Positions 53,746-62,993 of a stretch of DNA of 64,000 nt are shown here, one piece after another. This stretch comes from an uncultured Chlorobiota bacterium. GTDB taxonomy: Bacteria > Bacteroidota > Ignavibacteria > UBA10030 > UBA6906. Both the position numbers and the translations under genes were made by a program. Each line of letters opens with the position of its first letter. Within the stretch, counting starts at the first letter, position 1. The DNA lies in assembly GCA_900696645.1 (NCBI GenBank), contig CAADGV010000024.1:62001-126000 (forward strand). The letters run 5' to 3'. Below the pieces are notes generated by a model. The model was not told the origin of the DNA, ran no database searches, and saw only the letters and a list, made by a program, of their open reading frames with translations.

Positions 53746-55509
53746 ATGTCAACGAACAACACAGCCGAGCTTGCCGCGCAAATAGTCTTGAAAGCATTTG
53801 AAGCCTTTGATGCCGCATTCCGCTCCATCACGCGCCGGGCAAAGCGCCGGTTCGAACAGCGCGACTGGCAGGGAGGGAGGCATGATTCAATCGAGCGGCT
53901 TGATTCGTACGAGCGTTCGCTCGATCAAGTCGTCAGGAAGCTTGATACTTCAATCGGGTCGCCGGCGCGTGAAGCGTCGTTGTGGATTGCTGCCAAGCCC
54001 AAGTTTGCTGCGCTTCTGGCACTGCGCCACGACATCGGCCGCGGAGAAACGTACTTTAATTCTGTAACGAGAAGGATGCTGCGAACAGTCGGACTGAACC
54101 GTGATGTCGAATTCTTCTACCTCCATCCGAAACCGCACGCGCCGTACGCCGAGGAGTCGGTGTACAGAAGGTACACGAAATCTGATGACACCGAAGTGTT
54201 GGTGAAAAGCATCCTTGATGATTGTTCCTTCAGTGTTGCATTCGAGAATCTTGATCGTGACGCTGGCTTGGTCGCGCAGGAAATCGACCTGCATCTCTGG
54301 CCGGTTATCGGCGTCGAGAACTCCGGCACAATCGATGTCGTGAAAGCAATCTTCTATCGGAACAAGGAAGCGTACATCGTCGGGAGGATTAGCGCTGCCG
54401 ACAAATCCTTCCCGCTTATCATTCCACTTGTCAACGGCGGGTCGGGAATTTATGTTGACACGGTTCTTTTGGAGAGCGCGGAGGCCGGTATCGTTTTCAG
54501 CTTTGCCTATTCCTATTTCTTTGTCGATATCGAACGATATGATGCGCTGATTCAATTTCTTCGTTCGATAGTACCGCAATCGCAAACGTCGGAATTGTAC
54601 ATCTCGCTCGGCTACAATCATCACGGCAAAACGGGATTCTATCGTGATCTTCACAGATACGTTCACGTCTCGAAAGAACAATTCGTGATTGCGCCCGGCT
54701 TGGAAGGAGCGGTCATGAATGTGTTCACGCTGCCGAATTACGGCTTCGTGTTCAAAGTCATTAAAGATCGTCCCTGCTTTCTTCGATCGAACAATCAAAC
54801 CTCTAAGGTCATCACACAGGAAAGAGTCCGCTACCAGTACGGATTTGTTTCACACCGCGACCCGGCAGGAAGAATGGTAAATACTCAGGAATTTGAGAAT
54901 CTGCGCTTCAGAAAGAAGCGTTTCGCAAGCCAGGTGTTGGATGAATTTCAACAGGCGGTGACAAGAAACGTGACGATTCTTGAAGACTATGTCATCATCA
55001 AGCATGTTTATGTGCAAAGAAAGGTAGTCCCTTTGCCTCTGTATTTTCGCAACGAAAGAAATCCTGAAGCTATTCGTCATGTGTTGATTGATTTCGGGTA
55101 CTTTCTGAAGGATCTGGCTGCGAGCGGTGTTTTCCCCAGCGATTTGTTCAACACGTGGAACTACGGCGTTACGCAATGGGGGCGTGTTGTTCTGTACGAT
55201 TACGACGATGTGTTGCCCATCGAACGCATCAGGTTTCGCGAGAAGCCGCAGCCCCGGGACGAATTGCAGGAAACCGAGCCTGAGGAAAACTGGATTCTTG
55301 CAACCGAAGATGATTTTTTCATGGATGAGATCGAGCGCTACTCCGGCATTCCACATCCGCTCAGAGGTGTGTTCAAGTCGGTTCACGGCGACCTCTACAA
55401 ACTCACATTCTGGAAGAATCTGACCGAGAATCTTCGCAAGGGCGTGATCTTTGACGTCATTCCATACGATAGAGTCAAGCGCTTCCGGGAGCATGAGAGA
55501 ATTATCTAA
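53746..55509 (+). CDS. aceK: Isocitrate dehydrogenase kinase/phosphatase
   Basis: AceK phosphorylates and dephosphorylates isocitrate dehydrogenase to direct isocitrate to the glyoxylate bypass. The 587-residue protein matches the family in length and motifs. The N-terminal regulatory part is followed by 'YHHGKTGFYRDLHRY'-like 'NHHGKTGFYRDLHRYVHV', 'PGLEGAVMNVFTLPNYGFVF', 'DPAGRMVNTQEFENL', 'GVFPSDLFNTWNYGVT' with the catalytic Asp, and 'GRVVLYDYDDVLP'. The ATG at 53746 replaces an upstream ATG (53698) that falls at the promoter. No aceA, aceB or icd gene lies in the window. Confidence 0.93.
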   Translation: MSTNNTAELAAQIVLKAFEAFDAAFRSITRRAKRRFEQRDWQGGRHDSIERLDSYERSLDQVVRKLDTSIGSPAREASLWIAAKPKFAALLALRHDIGRGETYFNSVTRRMLRTVGLNRDVEFFYLHPKPHAPYAEESVYRRYTKSDDTEVLVKSILDDCSFSVAFENLDRDAGLVAQEIDLHLWPVIGVENSGTIDVVKAIFYRNKEAYIVGRISAADKSFPLIIPLVNGGSGIYVDTVLLESAEAGIVFSFAYSYFFVDIERYDALIQFLRSIVPQSQTSELYISLGYNHHGKTGFYRDLHRYVHVSKEQFVIAPGLEGAVMNVFTLPNYGFVFKVIKDRPCFLRSNNQTSKVITQERVRYQYGFVSHRDPAGRMVNTQEFENLRFRKKRFASQVLDEFQQAVTRNVTILEDYVIIKHVYVQRKVVPLPLYFRNERNPEAIRHVLIDFGYFLKDLAASGVFPSDLFNTWNYGVTQWGRVVLYDYDDVLPIERIRFREKPQPRDELQETEPEENWILATEDDFFMDEIERYSGIPHPLRGVFKSVHGDLYKLTFWKNLTENLRKGVIFDVIPYDRVKRFREHERII

Positions 55510-55573
55510 CAGTCATGTGTTATTCCTTGTCCAGGGTCAAGGATACAATCTCTACTCGAAGGAGGGCATAGAC

Positions 55574-58010
55574 ATGGTTCGGAACGTTCTTTTTACTGTA
55601 TCGTTGGTTCTCTTCTTCTCGCCGCTTTCTTCCCAAGTCAGGGGGGATACTACGCTCACCTCATTTACCCGTTTTCCTCATCAGGATTCCACACGATCGG
55701 TTTCGGAAGCGTTTCCTGTTGTTCTTCCAGATCAATCCATTCTTCTCTTCTGGGCGGATTCGACGGGAATTCGATCTTCCAAAAGTTCTGACAGGGGACA
55801 GTCATGGAATACTCCCGTTCTTCTCGCCACGCCGGCCCGATTTGCAGTTGCGTTAACCGGCATCAGGACTTTTGCGGGGCGTTTCCTTGTATTCTGGAGA
55901 GACAGTCTCGGCATTCGCCTCACCCAATCTGATGACGCGCTGAACTGGTCTGTGCCCGTTTCTCTTGGCACAAGTTTCGGGGGGCTCAGTGTTTCTCAAA
56001 CGCTTGATGGGAAAATCTGGTTGTTTGTCATTCGCATTACGAGCACAGATAATGGGTTCAGTTGGTCGCCTCCTGATACGGTAATAATCAAAGGAGGGCG
56101 ACCGAGAATCGCCAGAACGTCAAACGGCACGATGGTAATGGTCTACGAAAAGCAACGGACAGATTCCATCCCTCTCTACTACAGTGCACTCGACATCTGC
56201 TACTCGACAAGCACTGATGGTGGATTTGGTTGGAGTTCTCCGGTGCAGGCCACCCGATTTGTTGGAAACGACATGTCACACAATGTGGCGATGTTGAACG
56301 ACAAACCGTTGTTTACGTTTGCATCAGATCGGGGAAGAACCGGGCCCGCGTGGGAGACCATTCAAAAGCAAATCTGGTACGGGATAATCGGCGAGTCTTT
56401 GGACGAAAGTCCTCCTCCGATTCTCCTTTCAGCTTCTTCATATCACACCTTGAGTGGATTGGAGAATTGGATTCAGGCGCTTGTCGATGATGAAGCAGGC
56501 ATAGCCTCGGTACTATGCACATACTCTATTGACGGAGTCCCGCAGCCGCCCGTATACTTGCACGACGACGGAAGGAACTTCGATGTTAGTCCGGGAGACA
56601 ATATCTGGGGTAGTCCCATTCCTCCGCTTTCCGTCGGCACCATTGAAGCCCGTTTCACCATTACTGATGTTGAAGGCATCAGGTTAAATAATGCGCTCGG
56701 TTTCACAACAGCAGTCACGGAACCATCGGCCTCGGCTCATGTAACCCAAGGAACCTCGATGAAAGTCGTGCTTGATGGAAGAGGCGTTTTTGGAAGGGCG
56801 GTATTTCCGAACAACTATGCCGGAATCGGATTGCGCTATCTGGTGAACTCGACGATCGAGCATCTGTACGGCGCGGGAATCTGGATTGGCGGGATGATTG
56901 ACACGACGTCCGGAGGAACCGGCCAGAAAATCAAGAGAGTTTCAACAGCCTACGAGGTTGGACCGGTCCGCTCTTCGAATTTTACCCCGGCACCAATCCT
57001 GCGGATTCTGTTTGGCGAGTGTTTGGCAGGAATGCGCCGAAGCCCGCCGGCTGGGATGCTTACTGGGGAAATTCTCTTCCATTTCGTGTCGTCGCGGACG
57101 AGAACTTTTTCTGCCAGTATAACGACTACACGCAGACTGTGTCAAGTCATGTGCCGATGGGGGTAAAAGTGATTCAACGTTCACTTATGTGGAATGACCC
57201 TGCGGCGGAAGGGATACAACTCCTTCAATTCCGTGTCATGAACACCACCACACGCACAATCGACAGCGCGTATCTTGGTTTTTTCATGGATGCCGATATC
57301 GGGCCAATCGAAGCGCCGGCTTCGATTGCATTCAACCGATCAGGATTTGTTGCTCTCAATACCGGATATACCGAAAACCCTGTCAGTTTCGGTGCAACTC
57401 CGGTCGGGGTTGCAGTACTGAATACGTATAAGCCGCTGGACTCGCTAAGATTCACCTTTGCATGGTATTCCGGGGCTGTGAGTCCGGCAACCGATAGTGA
57501 ACGATATGCGCTTATGAGTCTGGATACTGTTTTTGTAAATCAGCTTCAGTTATTCGATACGCGGTTTCTTCTTTCATTCGGGCCGTTGACACTTCAACCC
57601 TACACCTCGTCAAATCCGGATACGCTTGATGTCGCCTTTGCGATTCTTGCGGCGATGGATTTGAATCAACTCAAGAGTCGTGCAGCGACTGCCCGGAATA
57701 TCTACCAAACAATTACGGGTGTCAAACTGCTGGATGATTTCGCCCCTCGGGAATTTGCTTTGGAGCAGAACTTCCCCAATCCATTCAATCCAACAACAGC
57801 CATCAGATTTCACATTGCACAACCTTCTCATGCTGTGGTGGAGGTGTTCGATTTGCTCGGCAGACACGTGCAACCCTTGTGAATGAAGAGCGAACGGCGG
57901 GTTCGTATGAAACGACACTCAATGCAAGCTTACTATCGAGCGGTATTTACATTTACAGACTCAAGGCAGGCAACTATGTGAGCACAAAGAAGGCCCTACT
58001 TCTGAAATAA
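55574..58010 (+). pseudogene. Secreted protein with type IX-type C-terminus, broken by two frameshifts
   Basis: A GGAGG (55561-55565) and signal peptide ('VLFTVSLVLFFSPLSSQ') mark the start at 55574. A sialidase-like repeat region ('SDRGQSWNTPVLL', 'TSTDGGFGWSSPV') follows. The frame then shifts at about 56956: 'RVSTAYE' continues in another frame as 'GWTGPLFEFYPGTNP'. A second shift near 57871 splits 'DLLGRHV' from 'TLVNEERTAGSYETTLN', which ends 'GIYIYRLKAGNYVSTKKALL' (sorting signal) at the TAA 58008-58010. Both fit loss of one G from a short G run. The whole would be about 810 residues. It is a pseudogene or has two sequence errors. Confidence 0.82.
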
Positions 58011-58040
58011 TCTCTTGTCTAACTAGCGGGTTCATTCACC

Positions 58041-58078
58041 GAAAGCCCCACAATCTTGCGAGAAGTGGGGCTTTTCAT
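58041..58078 (+). terminator. Terminator before the CtpA-like protease gene
   Basis: A stem (GAAAGCCCCAC / GTGGGGCTTTTC) with a 13-base loop has T-rich bases at its right edge. It ends the broken secreted-protein gene, and the next promoter begins at its end (58078). Confidence 0.85.
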
Positions 58079-58106
58079 TGACTTTGTAGGCATATTTGAA
58101 TATACT
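58078..58106 (+). promoter_or_regulatory. Promoter for the CtpA-like protease
   Basis: TTGACT (58078-58083), 17-bp spacer, TATACT (58101-58106), about 90 bases before the protease ATG. Confidence 0.85.
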
Positions 58107-58195
58107 CGCTTGAGAACTCAAGCTTCGATTTGAATGTTAGAAGAAGTGTGGGCGAACAACATTCTTCAGTTTTTAGTACTCTTTTGGGGATTCTT

Positions 58196-59812
58196 ATGAG
58201 AAAGCGATTTTCGCTGTTGAGCGTGGGTTTGTTGGTGGTGATGAGTCTGGTGGCGGGAGCGTGGCTCAACCAGCTTATTTCGGGAGACAACATCTACGAA
58301 CAGATCAACAAGTTCAAGGATGTGCTGAGCATGGCCCAGAAGAGCTATGTTGAGGATGTTGATACGAAGAAGCTGACGGAATCGGCAATACGCGGAATGT
58401 TGAATGATCTTGATCCTCACTCGGTGTACATCCCCGCGTCGGAAATGCAGACAATCAAGGAACAATTCCAAGGCAGCTTTGAAGGAATCGGAATTGAGTT
58501 TGTTGTTCTCAACGATACATTGATGGTGGTTACTCCTATTGTCGGCGGACCCAGCGAAGCGCTCGGCATTGAAGCGGGCGACAAGATTGTGAAGATCAAT
58601 GACACGTCTTCGGTCGGGATTTCGCAGGATGCCGTTCCGAAAAAGCTACGCGGACCAAAGGGAACAAAGGTGAAAGTGTCCATTGCACGAACCGGCATTG
58701 CGAACCTGCTCGATTTTGAAATTACCCGCGACAAAATTCCGCTTTACACCGTCGATGCAGCCTTCATGGTGAACGAAGAAGTCGGCTACGTAAGCGTTAC
58801 ACGCTTTGCCTCGACAACACACTCCGAATTTGTAGAGGCTGTGAGCAAGTTGAAGCAGGAGGGGCTCAAGCGGCTCGTGCTCGACCTCCGTTACAACGGC
58901 GGCGGCTACCTGGATCAGGCTTTCAAAATGGTAGATGAGTTGTTGCCGAGAGGAAAGAAGGTGGTGTACACGAAAGGCCGTTTGCCGCAATTCAATGAAG
59001 AGTATCTCTCCTCCGGCTCTGCCAAGTTCGCCGATGTGTCATTAGTGGTTTTGGTGAACAACGTCTCAGCCTCGGCGAGCGAAATTGTTTCCGGTGCGGT
59101 TCAGGATTGGGATAGGGGATTGGTTGTTGGCGAAACAACGTTCGGCAAGGGGCTTGTGCAGCGGCAGTTCGACCTTTCAGACGGTTCGGGCTTCAGGCTG
59201 ACGACTGCACGATACTATACACCGAGCGGACGGTTGATCCAACGTCCCTATTCTCAAGACAAGGCGAAGTACCAGCGGGAAGCATTCGAGCAGAATGAGG
59301 AAGAGGGCGAGAACATAACGCACACGGCAGAAAAGGATACCAACCGACCGAAGTACAAAACGGCAGGGGGCAGGGTTGTGTACGGCGGCGGTGGAATTAC
59401 ACCCGATTACATTATCAAGGCCGAGCGACTTGGCGAATATGCTGTACAACTTCGCAGCCGTCAGGTGTACCTCGACTATGCCAACAAGTACATGGATGGC
59501 AAAGGGGCTGAATTGCGGAAAACCTATGGCAACGACAGCAGGAGGTTCGCCCGCAACTTTGAAGTAGGAGTTGATATGCTTGAGGGGCTGCTCAGGGTTG
59601 CAAAGGCCAAGGGTATTGAATTCAAGCAAGAATCCTACGAAAAGGATCTCCATTACATCAAGGCCTTCACGAAAGCGAACATCGCAAGGGCAATCTGGGG
59701 GAATGTTGGCTCATCGCGTGTGATGCTGCAGGAAGACAATCAGTTTGCAAAAGCCATGAGCTTGTTTCCCGAAGCCGAAAGAATCTCAAAGAATCTGACA
59801 AGCTTGAAGTAG
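58196..59812 (+). CDS. ctpA: C-terminal processing (S41) protease
   Basis: The 538-residue periplasmic protease has a signal anchor ('LLSVGLLVVMSLVAGAWL'). An N-terminal helical part ('DLDPHSVYIPASEMQTIKEQ') precedes a PDZ domain (about 80-160, 'GIGIEFVVLNDTLMVV'). The S41 core has 'YVSVTRFASTT', 'LDLRYNGGGYLDQA' and the Ser-Lys dyad: Ser in 'VNNVSASASEIVSGA' and Lys in 'GETTFGKGLVQ'. A C-terminal extension of about 140 residues is helical. I chose ATG 58196 over 58130, which would add a polar leader before the signal. Confidence 0.92.
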   Translation: MRKRFSLLSVGLLVVMSLVAGAWLNQLISGDNIYEQINKFKDVLSMAQKSYVEDVDTKKLTESAIRGMLNDLDPHSVYIPASEMQTIKEQFQGSFEGIGIEFVVLNDTLMVVTPIVGGPSEALGIEAGDKIVKINDTSSVGISQDAVPKKLRGPKGTKVKVSIARTGIANLLDFEITRDKIPLYTVDAAFMVNEEVGYVSVTRFASTTHSEFVEAVSKLKQEGLKRLVLDLRYNGGGYLDQAFKMVDELLPRGKKVVYTKGRLPQFNEEYLSSGSAKFADVSLVVLVNNVSASASEIVSGAVQDWDRGLVVGETTFGKGLVQRQFDLSDGSGFRLTTARYYTPSGRLIQRPYSQDKAKYQREAFEQNEEEGENITHTAEKDTNRPKYKTAGGRVVYGGGGITPDYIIKAERLGEYAVQLRSRQVYLDYANKYMDGKGAELRKTYGNDSRRFARNFEVGVDMLEGLLRVAKAKGIEFKQESYEKDLHYIKAFTKANIARAIWGNVGSSRVMLQEDNQFAKAMSLFPEAERISKNLTSLK

Positions 59813-59819
59813 TCTACAC

Positions 59820-60665
59820 TTGTTACAACTCCTCCAAAACAGTATCGGATGTACCGTCAACGGCCCTGCGCTTGGTCGCATTGCCGTTGTTTTATTAGTG
59901 CTCCATCTGCTCCCATCCCCCTCATCCAGCCAGCATCACTCTCCGGCATCGGAGGTTCTTGTGGAAGGCGAAGAGCTGGTTTATAATGTGAGGTATGGAA
60001 TATTCGACCTCGGCCAGGTGAGAATTAAGACCACAAAAAAGTTGAATTCGAGCGGCTCAGTTGCATACAAGGCAATAGCTTACATCGATTCATACAAGAA
60101 AGTACCTTTCGTTAAGTTGAATGCTGTTTTTGAGAGTCTGATAGACAGTGGTGTTTTTTCTCGGTTCTTCGTTGGGAAGAGCAGGGATGGCGATTACTGG
60201 AATTTTGGCCGTTATACCTATGACTACGAGAAGAAGCTCGCCTACCTCGAATCCGGAAGCAAGGATACGCTTGTTGAGAAGCGGGACACACTCGCTCTCG
60301 ACGGGAGCACGCAAGACGGCCTCTCGCTGTTCTTCTACGCACGTGATCAGTTGTATTCCGGCAAGAGGCAAGTCATTCCCGCCATAGTCAAAGAGAAGAA
60401 AGTCTATACAACAATCCAATTTCACGGCAGGTCGCGAGCTGTCGAGTACGACCTCATTGACTATCCGGTTGATGCAATTGGATTCGAGGGGACAATGGAG
60501 TTTACCGGAATTTTCGGGCTTACCGGAGATTTTGAGGGTTGGTTCAGTAATGACAGGGCCCGCGTCCCCATTGTTGCGAAAATGAAAGTCATTCTCGGAA
60601 GCGTAACGATTGAGCTAATGCAATGGAAAAGGGATGGCTGGAAGCCTCCTAAAGCGAAGAGTTGA
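59820..60665 (+). CDS. DUF3108 exported protein
   Basis: The 281-residue protein has an N-terminal hydrophobic signal ('IAVVLLVLHLLPSPSSS') and a beta-rich domain with the DUF3108 pattern ('EGEELVYNVRYGIFDLGQVR', 'DGLSLFFYARDQ', 'GFEGTMEFTGIFGL'). Its role is unknown; the family is found in the periplasm of many Gram-negatives. The start is TTG at 59820, 7 bases after the protease stop, so it is likely co-transcribed. The gamma-carbonic-anhydrase-like gene follows 3 bases later. Confidence 0.82.
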   Translation: MLQLLQNSIGCTVNGPALGRIAVVLLVLHLLPSPSSSQHHSPASEVLVEGEELVYNVRYGIFDLGQVRIKTTKKLNSSGSVAYKAIAYIDSYKKVPFVKLNAVFESLIDSGVFSRFFVGKSRDGDYWNFGRYTYDYEKKLAYLESGSKDTLVEKRDTLALDGSTQDGLSLFFYARDQLYSGKRQVIPAIVKEKKVYTTIQFHGRSRAVEYDLIDYPVDAIGFEGTMEFTGIFGLTGDFEGWFSNDRARVPIVAKMKVILGSVTIELMQWKRDGWKPPKAKS

Positions 60666-60668
60666 CGC

Positions 60669-61175
60669 ATGACCATCATTCCCTACAAAGGTATCTCACC
60701 CAAAATTGATAAGACATCATTTGTTGCCGAAGGAGTCCGGCTTATCGGAGATGTGAGGCTTTCCAAGGACTCAGGCATTTGGTTCAATTCGGTGCTCCGC
60801 GGTGACATCAATCGTGTTGAAATTGGCGAGAGAACCAACATACAGGATTGCTCAGTTCTCCATGTTACAGAAGAGTATCCCGTGATTGTCGGGAATGATG
60901 TAACGGTCGGACATCGGGCGATTATTCACGGCTGTACAGTCGGCAATTGTTGTTTGATTGGAATGGGTTCGGTAATCCTGGATAATGCAATAGTTGGGTC
61001 ACATTCGCTGGTCGCGGCCGGGGCTGTGGTGCTTCAGAATTTTGTTGTGCCAGAAGGAATGCTTGTTGCGGGAGTGCCCGCGAAAGTCATCCGTCCCTTG
61101 ACGGAAGAGGAGAAGCGGCAGATACAAGAATCGGCACTGCATTACGTGGAGTACGCAAGGGGATATCGTTCATGA
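60669..61175 (+). CDS. Gamma-carbonic-anhydrase-family hexapeptide-repeat protein
   Basis: The 168-residue left-handed beta-helix protein shows hexapeptide repeats ('IGDVRLSKDSGIWFNSVLRG', 'IGERTNIQDCSVLHV', 'VGNDVTVGHRAIIHG'). The zinc-type His are in 'SVLHV' and 'GHRAIIHG', and the last repeat is 'MLVAGVPAKVIRPL'. These are the gamma-class carbonic anhydrase/YrdA residues; catalytic activity is not certain because many homologues are inactive. It overlaps the MBL hydrolase by four bases. Confidence 0.9.
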   Translation: MTIIPYKGISPKIDKTSFVAEGVRLIGDVRLSKDSGIWFNSVLRGDINRVEIGERTNIQDCSVLHVTEEYPVIVGNDVTVGHRAIIHGCTVGNCCLIGMGSVILDNAIVGSHSLVAAGAVVLQNFVVPEGMLVAGVPAKVIRPLTEEEKRQIQESALHYVEYARGYRS

Positions 61176-62068
61176 AACTGAAATTCTGGGGGACCCGCGG
61201 TTCGATACCAACTCCCGGCAAAGATACCGTCCGATACGGCGGCAACACGCCGTGCGTTGAAGTCCGGTTGAAGAACGACAAGTTGGTTATATTCGACGCC
61301 GGCTCGGGTATTCGCAGTCTCGGCGAAGCACTGATGGCAAAAGGGGAATCGGTAAACGCATACCTGATCATTGGACATCCGCATTGGGATCATATACAGG
61401 GATTTCCGTTCTTCAAGCCTGCTTTTATTTCCGGTAACGAGCTGACGATTATGGGCGCCCAGTCGAAGGACGTAACCTTGCGGCGGATGGTTGCCGACCA
61501 GATGAACAAAATCTACTTTCCTGTTCAACTCAACGAACTGAAAGCAAAGATAAACTTCCGTCCCCTCAGGGAAGGGAAGACGCAGATCTTTGACGCCGAG
61601 CTGACATCGATCTATGTAAACCACCCTTCGTTTGCTCTCGGCTACCGTCTTGACGTAGGAGGGCGATCGCTTGTCTACATCAGCGACAACGAGCCGTTCG
61701 ATCGTGAAGTCGCACGCTCGCTCAAGAACGTCGAGAAAGTTATCACAGACAAGTACTCCGAAAGCAAGGGCGACCCAAACCAACGGATTTTTGATTTCGC
61801 CCGCGGTGCGGATATTCTGATTCATGATGCGACATACACGCCGGAAGAATACGTGAATCGTGTGGGCTGGGGACATTCACACTATCTCTTCACGCTGAAG
61901 GTTGCGGCAGAGGCTCAGGTAAAAAAACTGATCCTCTTCCATCACGATCCTTCACACAGCGACGAAAAGATTGACGAGATTGTCGAGACGTGCATGAAGG
62001 AAGTGAAGAACCGCGGCTACAAGTTCGAATGCTTCGCGGCAGAGGAGGGGATGGAGTTGCAGTGGTGA
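61172..62068 (+). CDS. Metallo-beta-lactamase-fold hydrolase
   Basis: The 298-residue protein starts 'MKLKFWGTRGSIPTPGK', typical of the MBL group related to PhnP and 3',5'-cyclic phosphodiesterases. Zinc motif 'IGHPHWDHIQGFPFF' (H-x-H-x-D-H), later 'HPSFALGYRL', 'ISDNEP' and 'HDATYTPEEY', with a C-terminal 'LFHHDPSHSD'. No signal peptide. Substrate unknown; a cyclic nucleotide or phosphodiester is likely by family. It overlaps the gene upstream (ATGA). Confidence 0.88.
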   Translation: MKLKFWGTRGSIPTPGKDTVRYGGNTPCVEVRLKNDKLVIFDAGSGIRSLGEALMAKGESVNAYLIIGHPHWDHIQGFPFFKPAFISGNELTIMGAQSKDVTLRRMVADQMNKIYFPVQLNELKAKINFRPLREGKTQIFDAELTSIYVNHPSFALGYRLDVGGRSLVYISDNEPFDREVARSLKNVEKVITDKYSESKGDPNQRIFDFARGADILIHDATYTPEEYVNRVGWGHSHYLFTLKVAAEAQVKKLILFHHDPSHSDEKIDEIVETCMKEVKNRGYKFECFAAEEGMELQW

Positions 62069-62113
62069 TGAGTACTCAGGCTTCGGGTTGCATCGGGGTT
62101 TCCGAGAAAAATC

Positions 62114-62142
62114 TTGACAATCGCTCCAATGCTGTTTATATT
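62114..62142 (+). promoter_or_regulatory. Promoter for the cold-shock gene
   Basis: TTGACA (62114-62119), 17-bp spacer, TATATT (62137-62142). The leader is about 47 bases, shorter than the long thermosensing leaders of E. coli cspA. Confidence 0.88.
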
Positions 62143-62195
62143 GCCGCAAGTTCACAACGGCACTTCGCAAACCCTCACATCATTCCGGAACGCTG

Positions 62196-62396
62196 ATGGA
62201 ACGCGGCAAAGTCAAGTGGTTCGACGAGAAAAAGGGGTATGGCTTCATCGAAAAAGAGTCGGGAGGAGATGTATTCGTGCACGTGAGCGGCCTGCAGAAC
62301 ATCGAGTTGAAGACTCTGCAACCGGGTGCCGTTGTCGAATTTGAAATCAAGACCGGTAAGAAAGGTCCCCAGGCAATGAATGTCGTTCTCGTATGA
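62196..62396 (+). CDS. Cold-shock domain protein
   Basis: This 66-residue single-stranded RNA/DNA-binding protein has one cold-shock domain: 'GKVKWFDEKKGYGFIEKES' with RNP1 (KGYGFI) and 'DVFVHVSGL' with RNP2. Normal length for the CspA family. It is a single-gene unit with a clean promoter 54 bases upstream of the start and a terminator after it. Confidence 0.96.
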   Translation: MERGKVKWFDEKKGYGFIEKESGGDVFVHVSGLQNIELKTLQPGAVVEFEIKTGKKGPQAMNVVLV

Positions 62397-62422
62397 GAAA
62401 CGTTCAGTCCCAGATTGTCATG

Positions 62423-62466
62423 AACCCCGAGTATTGATGCTGCGTCGGGGTTTTGTTGTTTTTTCG
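62423..62466 (+). terminator. Terminator after the cold-shock gene
   Basis: A stem AACCCCGA / TCGGGGTT with a 14-base loop is followed by TTGTTGTTTTTT. Confidence 0.85.
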
Positions 62467-62477
62467 ATGAGAGAACC

Positions 62478-62993
62478 ATGTCGTTTACATTTTCACCGGC
62501 CGACTTTAGAAGAATCGGCAAGTTACTGAACACGCGTCCGAAAGTGATGGGTACAAACTATCGCTATGAAGTGGGTGGAATGGACCCGCATCGAAGACTT
62601 GCCCTTGAGATTTTTCCGCACATCCGCATCGGCAATGAAAAGGGGAATCTGGTTTCCGTGTACACAGAATCGTCTCATCTGCAGTTGCATTTCTGTTCAG
62701 GCTTTGTGGTGAGCGAAATGCTCGGCGAGGTGACATTCATCGGGGAACACAACGGAAAACTCTCGGGCCTGATTATTGAAAAAGGAGGAGGCTGTTCCTT
62801 GTACGCAAACGTCGATCGTGAATTGCTGTCGGGGGATTTCACAAAACTCGGCCCCGAAGTAATGTTGTCGGGAATTGCCCTCTCCTTGACGGACAGTATT
62901 TTGGAGGGGCCTGTCACCCCACCGGCGAAATCACGATCAAACCGGACTTCTGCCCGAAACAAGAGAAGCAAGTCAGGAAAGAGCAGGGTGTGA
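62478..62993 (+). CDS. Uncharacterised cytoplasmic protein with basic tail
   Basis: I do not recognise this 171-residue protein. It has a compact alpha/beta part (about 1-140, 'TFSPADFRRIGKLL', 'LQLHFCSGFVVSEM', 'VTFIGEHNGKLSGLIIEKGG'). A Ser/Arg/Lys-rich tail (about 148-171, 'SRSNRTSARNKRSKSGK') could contact nucleic acid. No signal or membrane segment. It overlaps ybeY by four bases (GTGA), so the two are coupled, which may hint at an RNA-related role. Confidence 0.75.
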   Translation: MSFTFSPADFRRIGKLLNTRPKVMGTNYRYEVGGMDPHRRLALEIFPHIRIGNEKGNLVSVYTESSHLQLHFCSGFVVSEMLGEVTFIGEHNGKLSGLIIEKGGGCSLYANVDRELLSGDFTKLGPEVMLSGIALSLTDSILEGPVTPPAKSRSNRTSARNKRSKSGKSRV

